Shown: positions 1 to 7,230, counted from the first letter of the stretch. The stretch is 9,932 nt of DNA from Nitrospira sp. (GCA_005239945.1 SBAY01000034.1:1-9932), one strand, 5' to 3'. Notes: generated by a model from the sequence alone, not told the origin. Made by a program: numbers and translations.

Positions 1-57
1 AAATGGGGTAAATAAAATTTTATACTCTTGTGGTTAAAAAGTTTTGGAAAAGGGGAG

Positions 58-115
58 TTTGAGGGGGAAAACCTGTGTGGTTTTAAACCACTTTCAAAAA
101 GTTTTCCCCCTCAAA
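58..115. repeat. 15-bp perfect inverted repeat with a nested hairpin
   Basis: The left arm TTTGAGGGGGAAAAC (58-72) is exactly the reverse complement of the right arm GTTTTCCCCCTCAAA (101-115). Between them lies a second hairpin, GTGGTTT (77-83) with AAACCAC (85-91). No T-run follows either arm, so it is not a classical intrinsic terminator. It may be the 3' end structure of a gene to the left of the window, or a small palindromic repeat. Function is unknown. Confidence 0.6.
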
Positions 116-170
116 AAATTCACTTCTTTAAATTATTGCTAAAAGTTGGGGAATTTCTGTGTTTGCCTAT

Positions 171-191
171 GTAACCGCAGTGAGCGGTTAC
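171..191. promoter_or_regulatory. 8-bp palindrome just upstream of a promoter, possible operator
   Basis: GTAACCGC (171-178) pairs with GCGGTTAC (184-191) around a 5-base AGTGA loop. It ends 20 bases before the -35 box of the promoter for the nucleotide-sugar dehydrogenase. This position would suit an operator, but it could equally be a small hairpin repeat. No regulator is encoded nearby. Confidence 0.35.
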
Positions 192-211
192 CCTCCGTGG
201 TGAAATTTCTC

Positions 212-240
212 TTGACAAAAACGATTGATATGTGTAAAAT
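212..240 (+). promoter_or_regulatory. sigma-70 promoter of the nucleotide-sugar dehydrogenase gene
   Basis: The -35 box is a perfect TTGACA (212-217). After a 17-base spacer comes TAAAAT (235-240), a 5/6 match to the -10 box. Transcription would start near 247. The leader is about 26 bases and carries GGAG (261-264) 8 bases before the ATG at 273. Confidence 0.75.
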
Positions 241-272
241 AATAAATAAAAAAAAGGAAAGGAGATAAAATA

Positions 273-1895
273 ATGGAGTATTCAATAAGTCCTGATGGTG
301 AAAAATTTCAATTGCCAGGTTCAGATGATTATGAAGCTGAATATAAGCGCTTAGATGAAATTGTGGTTCAAAAAAGAAAGGAAGGATATGAGATTGTAGT
401 TGTCGTTGGGGTTGGGTTTGTAGGGGCAGTAATGGCGGCAATAATCGCCGATAGTGTGGATAAAAAAACCGGTAAATCAAATAAGTTTGTCATTGGTATG
501 CAAAGACCTTCTACCCGCTCATATTGGAAAATACCCTACCTTAATCGAGGGATAGCACCGGTCAAGGCGGAAGACCCTGAGGTAGAACCTATGATTCGCC
601 GATGTGTCCAGGAAAAGAAAACATTAATAGCTACCTTCACCGGTTATGCCTTTACCTTAGCCGATGTTATTGTCGTAGATGTGCAATGCGACTATGTAAA
701 AGAATCCATAGGTGATATTTCCACTGGATATACCGACATCGCCGCTTTGGAAAAGTCATTGCGGGTTATTGGTGAAAAAATGTCTCCTGAGGCATTAGTC
801 TTGATTGAAACAACCGTAGCCCCTGGAACAACGGAGTTTATTGCTTATCCAATCTTAAAAGAGGAATTTGAAAAACGCGGGATAAAAACCAACCCATTAT
901 TAGCCCACTCTTATGAACGGGTTATGCCAGGTCGTAATTATATCAGCTCAATCCGTGACTTCTGGCGGGTATGTAGTGGTGTAAATGAAAAAAGCAAAAA
1001 AAAGGTGGTTAAATTCCTGAATGAGGTGCTTAATACCGATAAGTTCCCTCTAACCATTCTGGATAGGCCACTTGAGTCCGAGACGGCAAAAATTGTTGAA
1101 AATAGCTATCGGGCAACTATGTTAGCCTTTTTGGATGAATGGAGTTTGTTTGCTGAACAGAATGGAATAGACCTGATTAAGATAATCAATGCCATCAAGG
1201 TACGGCCAACACACAACAACATTATCTTCCCGGGTCCCGGTATAGGCGGTTATTGCCTTCCAAAGGATGGGGCTTTAGGTATCTGGGCACATAAAAATAT
1301 CCTTGGGGCCAAAGATAATATCTTCAAAATGACCGGGTTAGCCATCAATATCAATGATACTCGGGCATTACATGTGGCTGAACTTGTCCAGAATGCACTG
1401 GAACAAATGGGTAAAAATGTAGATGGGGCAAAAATCCTTCTTTTAGGTGCGGCCTATCGTGAGGATGTAGGTGATACGCGGTATAGTGGTTCAGAACTTA
1501 TTGTCCGCAAACTGACCGAAATGGGTGCAAAAATGTCAGTTCATGACCCGTATCTTCAACATTGGTGGGAGTTTGAAAAACAAGATACATATCCTTCACC
1601 AGGACATTCTTTAGCACGATTTTTCAAAAATCAGGCTGAGCTTAAAAACCTTAAAGTCCAAAATGACCTGAATTTAGCCCTTAAGGATGTGGATGGGTTA
1701 ATATTTGCTGTCAGACATTCACATTACCTGGATATTTCCCCTGAAAATTTAGTCAAAACAATAGGTAGACCAGCGGCTATAATCGATTGCTTTGGTATCC
1801 TTGAAGATGCAAAAATTAAGGAGTACCTGAAGTTGGATTGTATAGTAAAAGGACTGGGTAGAGGACACATTAAGCGACTTAGGGAAAGTCTATAG
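273..1895 (+). CDS. UDP-glucose/GDP-mannose dehydrogenase family protein (nucleotide-sugar dehydrogenase), atypical
   Basis: This family oxidises a nucleotide sugar twice at C6 to give the uronic acid, a cytoplasmic step feeding surface polysaccharide synthesis. Seen in the sequence: Rossmann glycine motif GVGFVG (residues 46-51), ETTVAPGTTE (179-188), ERVMPG (215-220), the Lys273/Asn277 segment SETAKIVENS, and GPGIGGYCLPKD (321-332) with the catalytic Cys328. A C-terminal UDP-sugar-binding domain follows (about 385-530, with LLLGAAYREDVGDTR). At 540 residues it is about 100 longer than the usual 430. Some 40 residues precede the Rossmann motif, and there are insertions after strand beta-2 and around 428-460. 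The usual acidic residue at the end of beta-2 is missing (see findings). The ATG start has GGAG 8 bases upstream. It appears to be transcribed alone. The substrate (UDP-Glc, UDP-ManNAc, UDP-GalNAc or another) cannot be read from sequence, so no gene symbol is given. Confidence 0.9.
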   Translation: MEYSISPDGEKFQLPGSDDYEAEYKRLDEIVVQKRKEGYEIVVVVGVGFVGAVMAAIIADSVDKKTGKSNKFVIGMQRPSTRSYWKIPYLNRGIAPVKAEDPEVEPMIRRCVQEKKTLIATFTGYAFTLADVIVVDVQCDYVKESIGDISTGYTDIAALEKSLRVIGEKMSPEALVLIETTVAPGTTEFIAYPILKEEFEKRGIKTNPLLAHSYERVMPGRNYISSIRDFWRVCSGVNEKSKKKVVKFLNEVLNTDKFPLTILDRPLESETAKIVENSYRATMLAFLDEWSLFAEQNGIDLIKIINAIKVRPTHNNIIFPGPGIGGYCLPKDGALGIWAHKNILGAKDNIFKMTGLAININDTRALHVAELVQNALEQMGKNVDGAKILLLGAAYREDVGDTRYSGSELIVRKLTEMGAKMSVHDPYLQHWWEFEKQDTYPSPGHSLARFFKNQAELKNLKVQNDLNLALKDVDGLIFAVRHSHYLDISPENLVKTIGRPAAIIDCFGILEDAKIKEYLKLDCIVKGLGRGHIKRLRESL

Positions 1896-1902
1896 TCTAT
1901 TG

Positions 1903-2061
1903 CCTCTTCAAGATTGAATTCGTGGGTAAAAATTTCCCTCTCTCTCCTTGTGGGAGAGGGTAGGGTGAGGGGAGATGGGGGAAGATTATTATCCTCCCCT
2001 CAATCCCCTCCCATCAAGGGAAGAGAAAAACAACTAACCCCTAAAATCAATCTTGAAGAGG
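1903..2061. repeat. 159-bp MITE-like inverted-repeat element
   Basis: Fifteen-base perfect terminal inverted repeats, CCTCTTCAAGATTGA (1903-1917) and TCAATCTTGAAGAGG (2047-2061), bound a C/T-rich then G/A-rich core. The core holds smaller palindromes: CTCTCC with GGAGAG around 1942-1958, and GAGGGGAG (1967-1974) with CTCCCCTC (1994-2001). The reverse complement of the right half resembles the left half, so the whole unit is a long imperfect hairpin. Its GGGAGAGGGTAGGGTGAGG motif is of a type common in dispersed bacterial intergenic repeats. It starts 7 bases after the dehydrogenase stop codon and could also terminate that transcript. No coding capacity is seen. Confidence 0.6.
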
Positions 2062-2073
2062 TACTATAGGAAG

Positions 2074-2115
2074 TGTATCATCCGTGATGATACATGTATT
2101 GACACAGTCAATGCA
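2074..2115. promoter_or_regulatory. two abutting 21-bp palindromes, candidate operators upstream of cstA
   Basis: Palindrome 1 (2074-2094) has perfect 9-base arms, TGTATCATC and GATGATACA, around CGT. Palindrome 2 (2095-2115) has arms TGTATTGAC and GTCAATGCA around ACA, matching at 8 of 9 pairs. Both begin TGTAT, both are 21 bp, and their centres are 21 bp (two helical turns) apart. A TTGACA hexamer (2099-2104) sits inside palindrome 2. This arrangement suits cooperative binding of a dimeric regulator, but no such regulator is identified and they could be RNA hairpins. Confidence 0.45.
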
Positions 2116-2128
2116 CTCCACATATTAG
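2099..2128 (+). promoter_or_regulatory. weak candidate promoter for cstA
   Basis: A perfect -35 TTGACA (2099-2104) lies 18 bases before TATTAG (2123-2128), which matches the -10 consensus at 4 of 6 positions. The -35 box lies within the second palindrome. The -10 box is poor, so the promoter might need an activator or might be spurious. The implied leader would be about 140 bases and would contain the dispersed repeat at 2162-2252. Confidence 0.3.
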
Positions 2129-2161
2129 ACGAGGTTTGGACGGTAACTCAAAATCCAAATG

Positions 2162-2252
2162 ATAGGAAGGGAATAGAATATGGATAGGACGGATTTGACG
2201 GATTGACACAGAAAAAATCAGTAAAAATTTGTTAAATCCGTCTTAGCAGTGT
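2162..2252. repeat. dispersed intergenic repeat, copy A
   Basis: It begins ATAGGAAGGGAATAGAA and then runs through GGATAGGACGGATTTGACGG, an AT-rich middle, and GTTAAATCCGTC. The same order of motifs recurs at 7279-7376. The GGATT/AATCC elements are inverted with respect to each other, so the RNA could fold back. This copy is more diverged in the middle and has lost the perfect central hairpin of copy B. It ends just before the cstA ribosome-binding site. Confidence 0.65.
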
Positions 2253-2277
2253 TTTGTTCAGAGGAAGAGGGTTGTCC

Positions 2278-4185
2278 ATGAAAATATTTAGTAAAATACT
2301 CTGGTCGATTATTTCTTTGATTGCGGCTATATCAATAGGTATTGTGGCTGGGGTTGTCCATCCGGCAGAGAAAATTAATGCCTTATGGATAGTAACTGCC
2401 GCTGTATGTTTTTATTGTATAAGTTATCGATTCTATTCAGTGTTTATTGCCTCCAGGGTGCTGGTGCTTGATGCCAAACGCATAACACCTGCTTATCGGC
2501 TAAATGATGGCGTTGATTTTCATCCAACAAACAGTCTGGTGCTTTTTGGTCATCATTTTGCGGCCATTGCCGGTGCTGGCCCACTTATCGGTCCAATGCT
2601 TGCCGCCCAATTCGGGTATCTGCCAGGGTTTCTTTGGGTTCTTATTGGTGCGGTCTTGGCCGGGGCAGTTCATGATATGGTCATATTGGCGGCATCAGTC
2701 CGCCGAGATGGTCGTTCGCTGGCCCAGATAGCTAAAGACGAAGTCGGTCCTGTTGGAGGAATCGCCACCTCCTTTGCTATTCTCTTCATCATTATCGTTG
2801 CCCTGGCTGGACTGGGATTAGCCGTTGTTAATGCCTTAACGAAAAGTCCGTGGGGAACCTTTACTATTGCCACAACCATTCCCATTGCCTTTCTGATGGG
2901 ATTTTACCTCTACTACCTTCGTCCCGGTAAGGTAGGTGAGGTCAGTGTAATTGGTGTAATACTTCTGCTGGCTGCGGTTTTTACCGGTCATTATATACCA
3001 GGGTCTTTTCTTGAACCGTATTTTAACCTATCAAAAGATTCATTAGTTATTTCTATGGCTATTTATGGTTTTATAGCCTCAGTCCTTCCTGTGTGGATGT
3101 TGCTTTGTCCACGCGATTATCTTTCTACCTATATGAAAATTGGCACGGTTGTTTTGCTTGCCGTTGGGGTACTCGCCATGGCACCAATAGTTCAGATGCC
3201 TGCGGTAACAAAGTTTATAGCCGGTGGAGGCCCTATCATCCCAGGAACGCTATTCCCCTTTATGTTCATTACTATAGCCTGTGGTGCCATATCAGGATTT
3301 CATGGACTTATTTCATCAGGAACGACCCCAAAGATGATTGTCTCCGAAACAGCCATTCGTCCCATTGGTTACGGGGCTATGCTCATAGAGGGTTTTGTTT
3401 CGATTATGGCTCTTATTGCGGCGACAATACTCATCCCAGGCGATTATTTTGCTATCAATACCCCATTAACGGCTGATGCACTTGCTGGATTGGGCTTTCC
3501 TGTTGACAAAATAAAGGAATTATCTACTCTGGTAGGCGTGAATGTAGAAGGCAGACCCGGTGGCGCAGTGTCTTTAGCTGTAGGTATGGCCACAATACTG
3601 TCGAATATTCCCGGGCTGAAAGGTCTTATGGCCTATTGGTATAATTTTGCCCTGATGTTTGAAGCACTCTTTATCCTGACAACCGTTGATACCGGCACGC
3701 GTGTTGCCCGTTTCCTGGTTCAGGAACTCGGTGGATATGTCTATAAACCTCTTCTTCGCCAACGCTGGATGCCAGGAATTATTGTTACCAGTTTTCTGGT
3801 AGTGATGGCCTGGGGTTATCTCATTTACTCCGGCAGCGTATCAACTATCTGGCCTATGTTTGGGGTGTCGAATCAGCTTCTTTCGGCAATTGCACTCGGT
3901 ATAGGCACGACACTCATTATAAAATCCGGTAGACTTAAATACGCCTGGGTTACCTTTGTGCCTATGTGTTTTATGTTCACCACAACACTTACCGCCTCCT
4001 GGCAACTTATCTTTATTTTCCGCAATAAAGCGATTCAAGCAATTAAACCAGCAGATGCCTTTAATTTCAATCTGGATGCCATCCTCGTATTATTGATGGC
4101 CATCCTTGCCTTGATTTCCCTGGGGGATATTCTCTATAAGATCTGGCGAACCTGTCAGACCTATCGGACGCGGAGCAATGAATAA
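2278..4185 (+). CDS. cstA: CstA-family carbon starvation protein, inner-membrane transporter
   Basis: CstA proteins are polytopic inner-membrane transporters, linked in enterobacteria to pyruvate and peptide uptake when carbon is scarce. The product is 635 residues with hydrophobic segments throughout. It shows the family's highly conserved N-terminal block, including LFGHHFAAIAGAGPLIGP (89-106), the AGAVHDM segment (near 128-134) and RRDGRSLAQIAKDEVG (142-157). A C-terminal 5-TM region follows, with TTVDTGTRVARFLVQELGG. It is somewhat shorter than the roughly 700-residue E. coli protein. The ATG at 2278 is chosen because AGAGG (2266-2270) lies 7 bases upstream. An in-frame TTG at 2254 would add eight residues from the repeat region and has no such site. 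The gene stands alone, convergent with the protease gene. The substrate is not determinable from sequence. Confidence 0.95.
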   Translation: MKIFSKILWSIISLIAAISIGIVAGVVHPAEKINALWIVTAAVCFYCISYRFYSVFIASRVLVLDAKRITPAYRLNDGVDFHPTNSLVLFGHHFAAIAGAGPLIGPMLAAQFGYLPGFLWVLIGAVLAGAVHDMVILAASVRRDGRSLAQIAKDEVGPVGGIATSFAILFIIIVALAGLGLAVVNALTKSPWGTFTIATTIPIAFLMGFYLYYLRPGKVGEVSVIGVILLLAAVFTGHYIPGSFLEPYFNLSKDSLVISMAIYGFIASVLPVWMLLCPRDYLSTYMKIGTVVLLAVGVLAMAPIVQMPAVTKFIAGGGPIIPGTLFPFMFITIACGAISGFHGLISSGTTPKMIVSETAIRPIGYGAMLIEGFVSIMALIAATILIPGDYFAINTPLTADALAGLGFPVDKIKELSTLVGVNVEGRPGGAVSLAVGMATILSNIPGLKGLMAYWYNFALMFEALFILTTVDTGTRVARFLVQELGGYVYKPLLRQRWMPGIIVTSFLVVMAWGYLIYSGSVSTIWPMFGVSNQLLSAIALGIGTTLIIKSGRLKYAWVTFVPMCFMFTTTLTASWQLIFIFRNKAIQAIKPADAFNFNLDAILVLLMAILALISLGDILYKIWRTCQTYRTRSNE

Positions 4186-4227
4186 AACGATTATTGATTA
4201 GAAATCCGCTTATCACCTCAACCATTT

Positions 4228-6648
4228 TTAGCGAATAATAGCCATCTTACCCTTTTTAGTGCCTACATCACATTTAAGTAAATAGATGTAAATCCCAGAG
4301 GCTACATTTTTTCCTTTATCATTTTTTGCATCCCAGATGGCCTGGGCTGAACCGGGATATGTTTTGATTTCACTCCCTTCCTCATCTAATACCCTGACTA
4401 ATTCACCAGTTAAACTATAGATATAAACCTTTGGATTAGAATTCAAGGGTATATTAGCAATTTTAAATATTTGTCCCTTATTAGGATAGCAAGGATTAGG
4501 ATAAACAAACACATGAACCAGATTATTTATCTTTAGATTTATGACAAGACTAAATTTATCCATGTTCTTATATCCTCCATCACCACCTATTTCTAATTGA
4601 AAAAAAACCTGCTGAATAGAAGGATAGTTTGAATTAACTTGTATTGTATATGAACCACTGCTTGTTCCTTCAGGAGGTATATTGCCAAAGGAGGCATTAT
4701 CTTTAATGATGGTGATATACGGGTCATTGGTGGATATTGTCCCATAAACATTGGTAATTGTGCCTTGTTTTAAATTTTTGAGGGTAATGACTAAATCTAT
4801 CGGTTTCTCTGGCTCATTAATAACATCCTCAATTGTTTGGTCAATGCAAAAAATCTCCTTTGTGCCACGAAATTCCATAGCTGGGTCTCCTAATAAATTA
4901 AGGCAAAACATTATCCAGCGGTAAGGGGTATTCGTTCCACACTCGCCGATAAACTCCATTTTACTTTTACCTAATGTCTCGCCAAGACGGCTATATCCCT
5001 CTTTAAAGAACTTCTTAAAGAATTCTATCTGATATTCGCCACTATATTTTTTGACATTAGATTCATCAAACCAGCCATATCTTGAATTGCCAATGAAGGC
5101 TACCGCTCCACCATTTTGATTTAAAAGCATCTCCTCGCCAATACAGTCTGTTTTACTGAAATCTCCAGCAATACAGCCAATGGTGTTAAAGATAAAGGTT
5201 TTACTGCCATTATTTAAGGTTTTGACATTTATTTCAGAAACAATTTCAAAAGGAGTGGCTGTCCACCAATTAGCATGGTTGGCATGGGCAATCAATCCTA
5301 CACCAGAATTGATGTAGTTAATTATCCTGCCGTTATCTACACCTCCCATAGTTTGATATTCTTTATAGACAATATAACTTCCTGGTGTATAGTAGGCAAT
5401 GTCTTCCATAATCTCCTTCCCATCACAAAAATAGGGATATTTATTATAAAGTATATAAGCGATTAAAAGTTCATTATAGATGTAGTTGTCCTTTAAATTT
5501 TCACAGGTAATGACTTTATTGACAAAATTGGTTGCCTCTGCAGGGTTATTTACAGGTGCTCGACCAATCCAAACCTCGGGGGATAAATCAATATCATCAT
5601 CATTTAATTCTCCGTAAATTCCATCATTATCTGTATCCCAATCCCACTCTTTATCAAAGCAGGTGTAGTAAAGGTCACATGGAATGTTTTTATCTTCGTA
5701 TTCGTCTGTTTTAAGTGCTGCTGCACCACTTACCCACGCATATACCCCACGATAGGGAACAATATTGACATCCCCACCTAAAAGTACATAACAAGTTCCA
5801 TATGTTCCATAGTAATCGTTAATAAATGCCTTGATTTTTTCTTGCTCATCTTTGCCTGGATACTGCTCGTATATCCATGATGTAGTAGCGATGGTGGCAG
5901 TCATAGATTTTGAAGCACATAACGGAGCAAAGGCAGTAGTTAAAGTTTGCGTAGTGATGACTACATATTTGTATGTAGTTAATAATGGAGTTGCTCTTGT
6001 TACATGGGTATAAGTATCTGTCAATTCAGGGTTAACCACTAATTCCTTTACTAATTCCTCGTCTTCTCTGATTCCTCTACCGCTACTACCCATAGCCTTT
6101 ATTTTAGGTGTAGCCAGATTAAGTTTGAAATTTACCTGTTTATTCCAGATTAGTTGTTTAGTTTTAGGGTTGTAACCAGCGCCAAAGACAGAGATGCAGG
6201 CAATAGAATAACCCCGTAATTTCTGGATAGAATCAAGTCTCAGGATATTTTCCGGGTAAAAATCTTCACCTTGAAATATAATTTCAGTAGTGGTAAAACC
6301 TTTGGAAATAGGGATAGGAGGGGAGAGCGGTTTAAGATTATACCTACCGTCTAATTCGAGTTGCTCAACAGAGGTAATCGTCATATTTTTAACCTCTGTA
6401 TACGCAGGTAAAAGGACAAAAAAACTGCGCACAGGTAGGCTGGGTTTGCCAACTTCAGTAGATTGATAACAATCGATGGAAGTAATAACATCATAACCAT
6501 TGATAGATTTTATTTCCAATGGTGAAATATCCACCTGGCAGAACAGGGCCGAATCAGTGGGGTTAAATTTAGTTATTGGTTTTGAGCCCTCTTCACCTAA
6601 GGCAGGTAAGGCGAGCAAACTTATAAAAATAGTAATTATCTTTTTCAT
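4228..6648 (-). CDS. secreted C25-family (gingipain-like) cysteine protease with C-terminal sorting-type domain
   Basis: The 806-residue product begins with a clear signal peptide (residues 1-18, hydrophobic core IITIFISLLALPALG). A region like the C25 propeptide follows (about 25-200), with KPSLPVRSFFVLLPA. The caspase-like peptidase domain (about 225-590) shows YVLLGGDVNIVPYR, an acidic and probably calcium-binding DTDNDGIYGE stretch (338-347), and VWIGRAPV. His458 in IAHANHANWW and Cys491 in NTIGCIAGDF fit the catalytic dyad. An Ig-like region (about 600-710) leads to a final domain starting YPNPCYPNKG (716-725) and ending KGKMAIIR, which resembles FlgD-Ig or type IX secretion C-terminal signals. 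The motif usually reads GH before the catalytic His; here it is NH. An in-frame TAA directly precedes the ATG, so this start is the only upstream choice, yet no Shine-Dalgarno site is visible. It may be co-transcribed with the HicB-like gene. Confidence 0.88.
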   Translation of the reverse strand: MKKIITIFISLLALPALGEEGSKPITKFNPTDSALFCQVDISPLEIKSINGYDVITSIDCYQSTEVGKPSLPVRSFFVLLPAYTEVKNMTITSVEQLELDGRYNLKPLSPPIPISKGFTTTEIIFQGEDFYPENILRLDSIQKLRGYSIACISVFGAGYNPKTKQLIWNKQVNFKLNLATPKIKAMGSSGRGIREDEELVKELVVNPELTDTYTHVTRATPLLTTYKYVVITTQTLTTAFAPLCASKSMTATIATTSWIYEQYPGKDEQEKIKAFINDYYGTYGTCYVLLGGDVNIVPYRGVYAWVSGAAALKTDEYEDKNIPCDLYYTCFDKEWDWDTDNDGIYGELNDDDIDLSPEVWIGRAPVNNPAEATNFVNKVITCENLKDNYIYNELLIAYILYNKYPYFCDGKEIMEDIAYYTPGSYIVYKEYQTMGGVDNGRIINYINSGVGLIAHANHANWWTATPFEIVSEINVKTLNNGSKTFIFNTIGCIAGDFSKTDCIGEEMLLNQNGGAVAFIGNSRYGWFDESNVKKYSGEYQIEFFKKFFKEGYSRLGETLGKSKMEFIGECGTNTPYRWIMFCLNLLGDPAMEFRGTKEIFCIDQTIEDVINEPEKPIDLVITLKNLKQGTITNVYGTISTNDPYITIIKDNASFGNIPPEGTSSGSYTIQVNSNYPSIQQVFFQLEIGGDGGYKNMDKFSLVINLKINNLVHVFVYPNPCYPNKGQIFKIANIPLNSNPKVYIYSLTGELVRVLDEEGSEIKTYPGSAQAIWDAKNDKGKNVASGIYIYLLKCDVGTKKGKMAIIR

Positions 6649-6694
6649 TTATAATAATAGGTCTTATATGCCATATAAGACCTATTATTATAAA
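6648..6694. repeat. 47-bp near-perfect palindrome at the protease start codon
   Basis: Two 23-base arms (6648-6670 and 6672-6694) are exact reverse complements around a single base, C6671. The inner part reads AGGTCTTATATG, C, then CATATAAGACCT, flanked by AT-rich ends. It fills nearly all of the gap between the HicB-like stop codon (6699) and the protease ATG (6646-6648, minus strand), overlapping the first base of that ATG. In RNA it would be a long AU-rich stem with a short loop. No U-run follows, so it is a poor intrinsic terminator. Confidence 0.85.
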
Positions 6695-6698
6695 GAAT

Positions 6699-6971
6699 TC
6701 AATTAAAATTAGGTTGGACTTCCAGTTCTACCCATGTTTCTCTATATGATGGATAGCGGTTTAATTGTATCTGTTCTGAGGAGATACCGCATAATTCTTC
6801 TAGGCTCATGCCAAACTCATTGGCAGATTCTATATAAAATTTAATTATTTCTTTTAAGCGGAAGACTGCCTCCTGAATGGTCTTCCCATAACTATAAATT
6901 TGTAATTTGGGATAAGAGGCAATGTAGGCTTGTTCTTCATCTTTAAAGACTTGTAATAACCCGATTTTCAA
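6699..6971 (-). CDS. HicB-like (UPF0150 fold) small protein, no HicA partner seen
   Basis: The 90-residue product matches the HicB-like domain pattern. It has an N-terminal strand pair with DEEQAYIASYPKL (residues 11-23), then YGKTIQEAVFRLKEIIKFYIE (28-48), in the place of the family's usual GDTxEEAxxNxxEAI helix. The last 30 residues do not look like a ribbon-helix-helix or HTH DNA-binding domain. HicB antitoxins normally neutralise an adjacent HicA RNase, but no HicA reading frame is visible on either side. It may be an orphan antitoxin, a remnant or a non-TA relative. The start is TTG (6969-6971): a strong AGGAGG (complement of 6979-6984) stands 7 bases before it and no ATG or GTG is available. 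It lies 50 bases upstream of the protease gene in the same direction. Confidence 0.7.
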   Translation of the reverse strand: MKIGLLQVFKDEEQAYIASYPKLQIYSYGKTIQEAVFRLKEIIKFYIESANEFGMSLEELCGISSEQIQLNRYPSYRETWVELEVQPNFN

Positions 6972-6984
6972 CGAAAATCCTCCT

Positions 6985-7162
6985 CTAATATTTTATTATC
7001 GGTATATCCTTTAAAAATCTTTAATTTAAGGAAAAAACAGGGAAAAGGATTTTACCCCCAAGGCACTAATGGTTAGGGTTTAAGGAATAGCAAATAGTAT
7101 TTTACTTGAACCTTTTTCAACTGACAACTGAGAATTATAAATAAACTAAATTTTAGTATGAT
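6985..7162. other. intergenic, no gene recognised
   Basis: This AT-rich stretch lies upstream of the HicB-like gene. It contains a short TCAACTGACAACTGAGAATT motif (about 7118-7137) of the kind seen in dispersed repeats. It should hold the promoter for the minus-strand HicB-like gene, but only a weak pair (TTAAAG and GATAAT on the minus strand) can be seen. No HicA-like or other reading frame was found. Confidence 0.5.
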
Positions 7163-7230
7163 ATTCTTCGCGTCCTTGGTGAAACCTTGGCGACCCTGGC
7201 GAGAAATCTTTCTTGCGTTTTGACGAGAAA
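7163..7230. repeat. degenerate short-period repeat (CCTTGGCGA-like units)
   Basis: The stretch reads as loosely repeated units of 9 to 11 bases: CTTCGCGTC, CTTGGTGAAAC, CTTGGCGAC, CCTGGCGAG. An AGAAATCTTTCTTGCG section follows, and the GAGAAAT element recurs at 7225-7231. It resembles simple dispersed intergenic repeats known from environmental bacterial genomes. It has no open reading frame and no clear hairpin. Confidence 0.5.

Noticed and set aside
2038..2181. An open stretch of about 47 codons across the tandem palindromes, with a protein-like middle (RDDTCIDTVNALHILDEVW)
   Set aside because: It has no start codon with a ribosome-binding site, runs from the MITE-like end into the dispersed repeat, and matches no family I recognise. 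The palindromes explain the sequence better.
2254..2277. The upstream in-frame TTG as the cstA start
   Set aside because: It lies at the edge of the dispersed repeat and has no ribosome-binding site, while the ATG at 2278 has AGAGG 7 bases before it.
4186..4227. A bidirectional terminator between cstA and the protease gene
   Set aside because: The 42-base gap contains no convincing stem with a T-run on either strand.
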